NCBI GenBank assembly: GCA_900551675.1
Contig: URXH01000109.1
Span: 1 to 5,339, forward strand
DNA from: an uncultured bacterium
Lineage (GTDB): Bacteria; Cyanobacteriota; Vampirovibrionia; Gastranaerophilales; Gastranaerophilaceae
DNA: 5,339 nucleotides
Direction of reading: 5' to 3'
How positions within the stretch are numbered: the first letter of the stretch is position 1; each line of letters starts with the position of its first letter. The notes beneath the pieces were generated by a model. The model did no database searches. It was not told the origin of the DNA and saw nothing but the letters and a program-made list of their open reading frames with translations. This document shows positions 1-5,224 of the stretch, piece by piece. Both the position numbers and the translations under genes were made by a program.

Positions 1-1
1 A

Positions 2-190
2 CAAGTAGAAGAAAGAGTAAAAGAATTTGAACAGGAAATAGCACAAAAACGGCAAGAAATCGTTACATATACACAAAGAATACAAAAGGCTGTACAGCTT
101 GATGCAAAATTTTCAAAATTCGCCTCAGACCCAGAAAAAGCAAAATTATTAGATAAAATAGATATGAATAAGATTACAAGTAAATTATAA
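2..190 (+). CDS. 3' end of a charged, coiled-coil-like protein (partial, unknown)
   Basis: The gene enters from the left edge with codons starting at base 2, and 62 residues are visible before a TAA at 188-190. The visible part is rich in Glu, Lys and Gln, for example EERVKEFEQEIAQKRQEI, with hydrophobic residues spaced as in an amphipathic helix or coiled coil. It ends in a segment containing DPEKAKLLDKIDMNKI. There is no membrane segment and no catalytic motif that I recognise. It could be the end of a structural or scaffolding protein, but I cannot name a family. It runs toward the minus-strand queE cluster. The stop at 188-190 may not be the ancestral end, because the same frame remains open for 104 more codons (see the next entry). 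I am confident that it is coding and have no view on its function. Confidence 0.72.
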   Translation, partial: QVEERVKEFEQEIAQKRQEIVTYTQRIQKAVQLDAKFSKFASDPEKAKLLDKIDMNKITSKL

Positions 191-505
191 GAACCGGCAA
201 GTAAAAATAATGCTGGCACAGAGGATATTGGCGAAATCAATAGAGGGAGCACAGAAGAAGAAAATACAGGCAATGATGATATCTCAAATATTATAACAGG
301 CATTATAAAATATATTGAAACAGGCGAAAAGGACAAGCAAATTGACGGTTACATAAAGGGAAGCACCAACAACAAACAGGAGGAGGACATAAGTAACAAC
401 ACTTACCCTTTTAAAAATAACAGATTATTCTCATTAAATAATAAAGATGAAAATAAAAATCCTTTCTTACCTGACATTAAGGAATTTATGAACCTGCGGG
501 ATTAA
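191..505 (+). pseudogene. In-frame continuation after a TAA: 104 open codons, probable severed C-terminal tail
   Basis: Directly after the TAA at 188-190, the same reading frame stays open to a TAA at 503-505. The translation is hydrophilic and rich in Asn, Glu, Asp, Lys and Thr. It starts EPASKNNAGTEDIGEINRG and ends NPFLPDIKEFMNLRD. The only in-frame ATG is at 488, near the end, and no ribosome-binding site is visible at its beginning, so it does not look like an independent gene. A stop-free run this long in AT-rich DNA, with ordinary codon use, suggests the tail of the upstream gene cut off by a nonsense change. Alternatives are stop readthrough, a base-calling error, or a chance open frame in a 3' flank. 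The last 39 bases overlap the 3' end of queE on the other strand. Nothing suggests TAA is recoded, since all the other genes here end in TAA. Confidence 0.5.
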
Positions 506-1135
506 TCTGGCATTTTCATATTTTTGAATGAATTTATCAAGAATTTGTGAAGCAAATTGAGAAGTTACAGACATTTTGTCTCCATTCATTTCAGGCTGCA
601 AAATTAATTCAATATTATATTTTTTGCCCAGTTCACAACAGCTTTTTATCTCATCCACTGTGATTTTTGAATTAAAAACAATTTTAGCAAATGTTTCAAC
701 ACCTCTGCAATTTTCAAAAAATTTATCGTGAAATATATAAGAATTTCTTATACCTGTTGCACTTTCAAGTTTTATATCTGCAGAAACAATATCGATAAAA
801 GGCTTTACCTCTAAAAATTTTTCAGCAAGCGTAGCATTTGTTTCTAAATAGATTTTCTTATTAATTCTTGGCAGACAATCTTTAAGAAATTCAGATGCCA
901 GCAAAGGTTCACCGCCGGTCAAAGAAACCGAGTGAATAAAATTAAAAGAATTAATTTTATCAGCAAGCAAGCAGGGATCATATTCTTTAAAATCTTTATC
1001 AGAAGAAAATTCTGTATCGCAATAGTTACATTTTAAATTACAGTTACAAAATCTTACAAATAACTGTTTATAACCGACATAAGGTCCTTCACCCTGTATT
1101 GATTCAAAAATCTCTTTAATTTTTACCTTATTCAT
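467..1135 (-). CDS. queE: 7-carboxy-7-deazaguanine synthase QueE (radical SAM)
   Basis: QueE converts 6-carboxy-5,6,7,8-tetrahydropterin to 7-carboxy-7-deazaguanine, the radical-SAM ring-contraction step in the preQ0/queuosine pathway. The 222-residue protein is about normal length for the family. Visible hallmarks are ESIQGEG at 11-17, the substrate-side motif typical of QueE; the iron-sulfur cluster motif CNLKCNYC with Cys32, Cys36 and Cys39; SAM-binding TGGEPL at 73-78; ETNAT at 98-102; and IVSADIKL at 116-123. The C-terminus, PQVHKFLNVR, also matches the family style. An additional Cys30 sits just before the cluster motif. The ATG at 1135 overlaps the stop of the upstream J-protein gene by 8 bp (ATGAATAA), which suggests translational coupling; only a weak purine-rich AGAGAG lies upstream. 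No other queuosine gene and no preQ1 riboswitch-like element was recognised in the window. Confidence 0.93.
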   Translation of the reverse strand: MNKVKIKEIFESIQGEGPYVGYKQLFVRFCNCNLKCNYCDTEFSSDKDFKEYDPCLLADKINSFNFIHSVSLTGGEPLLASEFLKDCLPRINKKIYLETNATLAEKFLEVKPFIDIVSADIKLESATGIRNSYIFHDKFFENCRGVETFAKIVFNSKITVDEIKSCCELGKKYNIELILQPEMNGDKMSVTSQFASQILDKFIQKYENARLIPQVHKFLNVR

Positions 1136-2144
1136 TTAGCAAATTCTCTCTAATATTTTGTGATGACAACTTTTTTAGCTTTTCATAAAGCTTTATTTCA
1201 TCATCCGACAAAGAACATGGAATTTCAATATGCACTATGACAATCATATCTCCTGACTTTCCATTTTGCTTCAAGCCCTGTCCTGAAAGACGGAATTTTT
1301 GTCCTGAATGTGTTCGGGGAGGTATTTTAAGAGATAAACCGCAGTCAAAAGAAGGTATTGTTATACGTCCGCCTAAAACAGCTTCAAAAGGCGTAATTGG
1401 AATATTGTAAATTATATTATTCCCATCAAATGCAATCTTATTATTCGGTTCAATTTTGATATTAATAAACAAATCACCGTTTTTACCGCCGTTTTTCCCA
1501 GCAGAGCCTTCATTTTTAATTCTTAATTTTGTCCCGTTTTTTACATTTTTCGGTATTTTGACCGTAATTTTTTTATGCTCGTTTTTTTCTCCTGAGCCAT
1601 TGCAAACATGACATAAAGAACCATTAATAAATTTTCTTCCTCTGCAATTGGGGCATTCCGAAGTATGCATAACGTTAATTATGCGTTTTGAGCCTATAAC
1701 AGCCTCTTTTATTGTTATAGAAATATCTTCATAAATATCTGCCCCGTGCACAGGCTGCTGCCTTTGCTTTTTCCGCTTAGAGTAAGAAAACCCTTCAAAA
1801 ATACCATTAATTTTTTTTGAAAAATCTTCTTTTGACATCTTAGGTTCTGTATGATTTTGGGATGACGATTGTTTTTTATATTCGCTTTGAGCCTGCTGTG
1901 GTGATGTACGCTGATTTTCTTCTGTTTTTTTTGACGATTTAAAAAATCCGTTTACAGTATCATAGTGCATGCGCTTTTTAGAATCAGATAGAACATCATA
2001 GGCTTCCGTAATATCTTTAAACTGTTCAGTGCCATAAGGGTTAAGATCCGGATGAAATTTTCGCGCAAGTTTCCTATATGCGCTTTTTATTTCCGCATCT
2101 GTACTGTCAGGGGTAACTCCAAGAATAGAATAATAGTTCTTCAT
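1128..2144 (-). CDS. dnaJ: DnaJ-like J-domain co-chaperone with a reduced zinc region
   Basis: The 338-residue protein has an N-terminal J domain (about 3-65) with the HPD triad at 31-33, which stimulates the ATPase of a DnaK/Hsp70 partner. Residues 68-130 form a Ser/Gln/Lys-rich linker in place of the usual Gly/Phe-rich region. The C-terminal substrate-binding part begins near 132 (HGADIYEDISITIKEA). It holds only two CxxC motifs, CPNC at 164-167 and CHVCNGSG at 178-185, whereas classical DnaJ has four CxxCxGxG repeats. Later landmarks are VKIPKNVKNGTKLRIKNEG, GDLFINI, and a second beta domain with PPRTHSGQKFRLSGQG. It is therefore a divergent DnaJ homologue; the symbol reflects family membership, and no grpE or dnaK lies nearby. 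The gene starts 21 bp after the PurD-like gene and overlaps queE. No Shine-Dalgarno sequence is visible before its ATG. Confidence 0.88.
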   Translation of the reverse strand: MKNYYSILGVTPDSTDAEIKSAYRKLARKFHPDLNPYGTEQFKDITEAYDVLSDSKKRMHYDTVNGFFKSSKKTEENQRTSPQQAQSEYKKQSSSQNHTEPKMSKEDFSKKINGIFEGFSYSKRKKQRQQPVHGADIYEDISITIKEAVIGSKRIINVMHTSECPNCRGRKFINGSLCHVCNGSGEKNEHKKITVKIPKNVKNGTKLRIKNEGSAGKNGGKNGDLFINIKIEPNNKIAFDGNNIIYNIPITPFEAVLGGRITIPSFDCGLSLKIPPRTHSGQKFRLSGQGLKQNGKSGDMIVIVHIEIPCSLSDDEIKLYEKLKKLSSQNIRENLLNE

Positions 2145-2179
2145 ATATTTATATATAATGAAGCTTTAAAAATTTTCAA
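2145..2179 (-). promoter_or_regulatory. Possible internal promoter before the J-protein gene
   Basis: The 21-bp gap before the J-protein ATG has no Shine-Dalgarno sequence. On the minus strand, TTGAAA at 2179-2174 (inside the end of the PurD-like gene) is followed after 16 bp by TATATA at 2157-2152. A transcript from it would begin at or near the ATG and be leaderless. The region is so AT-rich that chance matches are easy, so this is weak. Confidence 0.22.
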
Positions 2180-3410
2180 CCTGCCCGCAAATATCACTAC
2201 GGTATTTTTTACCGTCAAATTCAATAATATCAATATCTTCATAAAGCTGCCTTCGCGCTCTTGAAAGCGTTTTTGCCGTACTTGTCAAAACAAGATTCTT
2301 ACCTTTAACAGTTTCATACTCAAGATATGCATTCTTTTTTATTCCAAAATTTGATATATCTGATTCGACAAATTCAAGGCCTTTAATAATACTGCCTTCT
2401 GAACGTGAAGAAAGTACACAGGCAACAGAAGAATTATTTGAAACGGAAATATTTTCATAATCATCTGCAAAAGAGCCTATCGCACAAGCTTCAAAAAGTG
2501 TTAACAAATTTTCATCAACCAAATTTAAAACAGCTTCTGCATCATGATCGGACAAAAATGGCTTAAATCCAAGCACAACAAAATTTCCGTCAGGCTGTAA
2601 AACACAGTCAACACCTAAAATCCCGAGATAAGGAGTTTCCTTCTTTTCCAGAGCTTGAAGAATTTTTTGAACAACTTTATTCATTATATCAAATTCAAGA
2701 TCTTTTGAAATTTTATAATCAGGCGTATAACACCCAATACCGGAAGTTAAAATTCCGCCGTTACCGTCTTCCATAAATTTATAATTAGCAACAGAAGCCA
2801 GAGGCAATGCACTGTAACCGTCAGTAACTGCGTAAAAAGTAAACTCATGTCCGTAAACATAATCTTCCAGAACAATTTTTTTCTCGTCTCTTGCAAATAA
2901 GTCCTCAACGAAAACCTTTGACGTAATAAATGTATTACATACAAGTCGATCCGCTGAATTTGAATTTTCATCTGCTCTGATCACCTGAGGCATTACAGCC
3001 GTTTTCAAATAATCAACAGCTGGCTGCAATTTATCAAAAATAGCAAATTTGGGAGTTGGAATTCTGAGCTTATACAAAAATCTCTTACCTGCAGATCTGC
3101 TTAATGCAAAAGAAGAACTCTGCGCCGATGGTGCAAATATCATTTGTCCGTTTGCCTGAAAAAGTCCGGCTATATCATTTTTTATTGCTACTTCTGATGA
3201 GGCAATTGTTAAGTCAATGCCGTTTTCAAGCACAAATTCGAGAAGTTCCTGAACATTATCTTCTCTTATATCAACAATTTGAACAAGCTCCTGTATTGCG
3301 AAATTGCCCGGAGCAGCATAAATATCGCAATCATAATTCTTAATTTTTTTTACAAGAGAGTATTCTTTTGCAGAACAGCCTATAATTAGAACTTTTTTCC
3401 TTCTATTCAT
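2166..3410 (-). CDS. PurD-like ATP-grasp protein with eroded active site (probable pseudoenzyme)
   Basis: The 414 residues align from end to end with phosphoribosylamine-glycine ligase (PurD), compared against family motifs from memory. Retained landmarks are VLIIG near the N-terminus, APGN at 33-36, IDLTI at 65-69, VTDG at 195-198 and YLGILG at 261-266. The functional motifs are changed. GxGGREHA becomes GCSAKEYS (11-18), GPEAPL becomes SSEVAI (71-76), and LEGSKxF becomes FALSRSAG (101-108). KADGLAAGKGV becomes RADENSNSADRL (145-156), and GPNTGGMGAYSP becomes GILTSGIGCYTP (219-230). The metal and nucleotide motif LEFNCRFGDPE becomes LGFKPFLSDHD (280-290). In this last motif the Glu and Asn metal ligands are Gly and Lys. 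Glycinamide ribonucleotide synthesis is therefore unlikely. The frame is intact and full length, which argues for a maintained protein such as a regulator, a scaffold or an enzyme with a new substrate. It is the first gene of the minus-strand cluster, and a TATAAT box lies just 7 bp before its ATG. Confidence 0.82.
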   Translation of the reverse strand: MNRRKKVLIIGCSAKEYSLVKKIKNYDCDIYAAPGNFAIQELVQIVDIREDNVQELLEFVLENGIDLTIASSEVAIKNDIAGLFQANGQMIFAPSAQSSSFALSRSAGKRFLYKLRIPTPKFAIFDKLQPAVDYLKTAVMPQVIRADENSNSADRLVCNTFITSKVFVEDLFARDEKKIVLEDYVYGHEFTFYAVTDGYSALPLASVANYKFMEDGNGGILTSGIGCYTPDYKISKDLEFDIMNKVVQKILQALEKKETPYLGILGVDCVLQPDGNFVVLGFKPFLSDHDAEAVLNLVDENLLTLFEACAIGSFADDYENISVSNNSSVACVLSSRSEGSIIKGLEFVESDISNFGIKKNAYLEYETVKGKNLVLTSTAKTLSRARRQLYEDIDIIEFDGKKYRSDICGQVENF

Positions 3411-3417
3411 AATAGGT

Positions 3418-3445
3418 ATTATATAACAAAAAATTCTAATTCAAA
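3418..3445 (-). promoter_or_regulatory. Candidate promoter of the PurD-like/J-protein/queE cluster
   Basis: On the minus strand, a perfect TATAAT box at 3423-3418 is preceded by TTTGAA at 3445-3440 with a 16-bp spacer, or TTGAAT at 3444-3439 with a 15-bp spacer. Only 7 bases (ACCTATT) separate the box from the ATG at 3410, so transcription would begin about at the start codon and give a leaderless message. No ribosome-binding site is seen, which fits that reading. The -10 element is good and the -35 element is imperfect. Confidence 0.5.
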
Positions 3446-3488
3446 CACACGATTTTATTAAGTTTTTTTAAGAATTCAGATAAATTTA

Positions 3489-3497
3489 TGCTATAAT
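3489..3497 (+). promoter_or_regulatory. Extended -10 promoter for the 75-residue ORF
   Basis: TGCTATAAT at 3489-3497 matches an extended -10 element (TGnTATAAT). The -35 region is poor, with TTAAGA at 3468-3473 and an 18-bp spacer, as is common for extended -10 promoters. It lies 53 bp before the ATG at 3551, giving a leader of roughly 45 bases. It is divergent from the promoter at 3418-3445, and the two -10 elements lie about 65 bp apart. Confidence 0.55.
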
Positions 3498-3538
3498 AAT
3501 GACAAAATAAAAAACATTATTAATTTTAATTTTATAGT

Positions 3539-3543
3539 GAGGT
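3539..3543 (+). promoter_or_regulatory. Ribosome-binding site of the 75-residue ORF
   Basis: GAGGT lies 7 bases before the ATG at 3551. This good Shine-Dalgarno match is the main reason to accept the short ORF as a gene and fixes its start. Confidence 0.6.
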
Positions 3544-3550
3544 AGCATAA

Positions 3551-3778
3551 ATGGCAGGTATTGTAAATTTATTATCACAGATGTTTATTCCGCAAACTAC
3601 ACAGGTAACTGTACCTGTAAGAAATTCCGATCCGTACAGTAATAATCCGTTTGTTAATTATAAAGGGAACAATCTTAACAATTATGCAAAAAATAATCCC
3701 GTCAGAGGCGGGTATTTTGCAGGTTATTATAACGGCAGACAAAACATCGTAGGCCGCCGCCTTTTTATTGAAGTTTAA
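3551..3778 (+). CDS. Small 75-residue protein of unknown function
   Basis: I do not recognise a family. The protein begins MAGIVNLLSQMFIP with a short hydrophobic stretch that is too short and uneven to be a clear membrane anchor. It continues with TTQVTVPVRN and then a section rich in Asn, Tyr and Gly (DPYSNNPFVNYKGNNLNNY). It ends GGYFAGYYNGRQNIVGRR followed by LFIEV. There are no cysteines and no signal peptide. It has its own extended -10 promoter and a GAGGT ribosome-binding site, which makes it a better candidate than the overlapping reverse-strand frame. The next promoter starts 12 bp after its stop, so it may be transcribed separately from the prepilin genes. The aromatic, Asn/Gly-rich make-up could suit a surface or assembly-prone protein, but that is speculation. 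Confidence 0.68.
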   Translation: MAGIVNLLSQMFIPQTTQVTVPVRNSDPYSNNPFVNYKGNNLNNYAKNNPVRGGYFAGYYNGRQNIVGRRLFIEV

Positions 3779-3789
3779 CTCCTCTGCAA

Positions 3790-3818
3790 TTGACATTTTG
3801 CCAAAAACACGTTATAAT
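3790..3818 (+). promoter_or_regulatory. Perfect consensus sigma70-type promoter for the prepilin pair
   Basis: TTGACA at 3790-3795 and TATAAT at 3813-3818 are separated by exactly 17 bp, so both boxes and the spacing match the housekeeping consensus. The likely start near 3825 gives a leader of about 26 bases before the ATG at 3851. The ribosome-binding site there is weak (GACGAG, about 5 bases before the ATG). The design suggests strong constitutive transcription, as for abundant pilus subunits. No terminator hairpin separates it from the preceding small gene. Confidence 0.8.
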
Positions 3819-3850
3819 AAAATAAGAAATAAGAAAGCAGACGAGATTAT

Positions 3851-4579
3851 ATGAATAAAAAATTTTTTTGGGGATTTTCACTTGCAGAAATATTGATTGC
3901 AGTTGCAATTGTTGGTGTCATTGCGGCAATAACAATACCAGGTGTAATTACAAATTATAATGAAAAAGTACTTGTAACTCAACTGCAAAAAAACTATATT
4001 GAACTACAAGAAATGCTTCTTACTCTAAAAACCGAAAATTATCAAAAAGGTCTGTACGGCTCAATTTTAAACAAAAAAAATAATCAAACAGTTACATATA
4101 CTGCAGGTTCGTTTTTAAGAAACTATTATAAAATAACAGACGACTGTTCAACTGATACACAGCCATGCTTTGCCGCCAAATACAGGGCGTTAAATACATC
4201 TACCGATACTGATTTTGCTTGCAGCGGATATTCGGTAACAGTTGCCAGCGGTGCCGCAATATGTATTATTCCGGCAGAAATTAAAGAGGAAGAAGTTACA
4301 GATGACACAGGCGCAACATCAACTAAAGAAGTAAAAAATCCGGCTGTAGTTTATATTGACGTAAACGGTATAGAAGCTCCAAATATTGGAGGCAGGGATA
4401 TGTTTACATTTAATATTTATGAAGATTTTACAATTGACGAAATTGACCCTGCTGGAGCAGATTTAACGACACTTGAAACAGAAAGAGAAGAATTATTCAA
4501 TGATAACTGTCTTTCATCTTCTGTCGGTAAAGGATGTTTCTCCAAAATACTTAATGATAATTGGGAATTTAATTATTAA
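3851..4579 (+). CDS. Type IV pilin-like / pseudopilin-like prepilin, longer paralogue
   Basis: The 242-residue precursor starts with a short basic leader, MNKKFFWG, followed by FSLAEILIAVAIVGVIAA. This is a classical prepilin N-terminus: Gly8 at -1, Phe9 at +1 and Glu13 at +5, so a PilD-type peptidase should cut and methylate it. The hydrophobic helix spans about 9-29 and continues as an amphipathic helix to about 60. The globular domain has six cysteines at 99, 106, 124, 138, 220 and 229, suggesting three disulfides. It also has IDVNGIEAPNIGGRDMF at 169-185, whose Asp-rich form resembles the calcium-loop region of GspG-like pseudopilins. An acidic insert at 143-163 is absent from the neighbour. 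It is probably an extracellular pilus or pseudopilus subunit. Which machine it serves is unknown, since no assembly ATPase, platform or secretin gene is in view. A second prepilin follows after 21 bp. Confidence 0.88.
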   Translation: MNKKFFWGFSLAEILIAVAIVGVIAAITIPGVITNYNEKVLVTQLQKNYIELQEMLLTLKTENYQKGLYGSILNKKNNQTVTYTAGSFLRNYYKITDDCSTDTQPCFAAKYRALNTSTDTDFACSGYSVTVASGAAICIIPAEIKEEEVTDDTGATSTKEVKNPAVVYIDVNGIEAPNIGGRDMFTFNIYEDFTIDEIDPAGADLTTLETEREELFNDNCLSSSVGKGCFSKILNDNWEFNY

Positions 4580-4586
4580 AAAAATG

Positions 4587-4592
4587 AAAGGG
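4587..4592 (+). promoter_or_regulatory. Ribosome-binding site of the second prepilin
   Basis: AAAGGG lies 8 bases before the ATG at 4601, in the 21-bp gap between the two prepilin genes. It is a clearer site than the one before the first prepilin, so the second subunit may be translated at least as well. No terminator or promoter is seen in the gap, which supports one transcript. Confidence 0.55.
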
Positions 4593-4600
4593 ATTTTATA

Positions 4601-5224
4601 ATGAAAAAATTACTGGCATTTACATTAACTGAAGTATTGATAACTCTAAGTATTATAGGTGTTATCTCTGCGTTGACAGTCCCTACATTATTGAACAGCT
4701 ACCAGAAAAAAACTCAGGTTGTTCAACTTAGAAAAGTAATTAATGATATTTCAAATGCAATTGATATGTATATTACAGAAGAAGGAAAAGCAAAATTTTC
4801 TGCAACATCATATTACAGCGACCTTGATAAATTTGTAACGAATAGATTAAAATATGTGAAAACCTGTGCAGCAGAAACTTCAGGCTGCTTTGCATCAGAA
4901 AACTATTTACCAATAGGCAGCGGAAATGCAGCAGCGTTTAAATGTGCAGGAAAATCTTATGTATTAGCCAACTCTGCAGCTATATGCATAACTAAAAATG
5001 CAACTAATATTATAACAGTTAATATAGATGTCAATGGAATAGATGGCCCTAATATAGGCGGAAGAGACATGTTTGAAGTTTATGTAAATTCTGCAGGAGA
5101 AGTTCTTTACTGTTCAAGTGGTGGTCATACATGCGATAATGAAAAAAGCGGATGTACAACCTCTACTACCGGCAAAGGTTGTGCCCAGACATTAGCAGAA
5201 AATGCGTGGATAATGAATTACTAA
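4601..5224 (+). CDS. Type IV pilin-like / pseudopilin-like prepilin, shorter paralogue
   Basis: The 207-residue precursor has leader MKKLLA then FTLTEVLITLSIIGVISA. Phe7 is +1 and Glu11 is +5, but the -1 residue is Ala rather than the usual Gly. The globular domain carries eight cysteines at 89, 96, 115, 129, 171, 178, 185 and 194. Three pairs match the spacing in the upstream paralogue (7, 14 and 9 residues apart); 171 and 178 form an additional pair. IDVNGIDGPNIGGRDMF at 142-158 is nearly the same as in the neighbour, as are the AAICI segment around Cys129 and the GKGC segment around Cys194. Both proteins end in a Trp-containing tail closing with NY (WIMNY here). The pair clearly arose by duplication and divergence. 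It is probably co-transcribed with the first prepilin and exported to the same filament or complex. The stop TAA is followed at once by TAG. Confidence 0.88.
   Translation: MKKLLAFTLTEVLITLSIIGVISALTVPTLLNSYQKKTQVVQLRKVINDISNAIDMYITEEGKAKFSATSYYSDLDKFVTNRLKYVKTCAAETSGCFASENYLPIGSGNAAAFKCAGKSYVLANSAAICITKNATNIITVNIDVNGIDGPNIGGRDMFEVYVNSAGEVLYCSSGGHTCDNEKSGCTTSTTGKGCAQTLAENAWIMNY

Noticed and set aside
210..296. 28-codon ATG frame in the left flank (plus strand)
   Set aside because: It is short, lacks a ribosome-binding site, and overlaps the longer stop-free continuation in another frame, which has more natural codon use.
2..505. Genetic code with TAA reassigned
   Set aside because: All the other genes in the window end naturally in TAA at family-typical lengths, so recoding is not supported.
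2052..2264. 70-codon plus-strand frame across the PurD-like/J-protein junction
   Set aside because: It lies antisense to two well-supported coding regions, has no ribosome-binding site and no recognisable protein character.
2747..3343. Two short frames (minus 2747-2971, plus 3104-3343) inside the PurD-like gene
   Set aside because: Both are shadows of the 414-codon frame, which aligns along its whole length with PurD.
1639..3792. Repeated CCTCTGCAATTG at 1639-1650 and 3781-3792, with an 11-base form at 702
   Set aside because: Two copies fall within coding sequence where they encode unrelated residues and the flanks differ. Coincidence is the simplest reading.
3575..3796. 73-codon minus-strand frame opposite the small ORF
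   Set aside because: Its start would lie within the plus-strand promoter region, with no upstream signals, and the plus-strand frame has both promoter and ribosome-binding site.
4126..4308. 60-codon minus-strand frame inside the first prepilin
   Set aside because: It is antisense to a clear prepilin domain whose cysteines are conserved in the paralogue.
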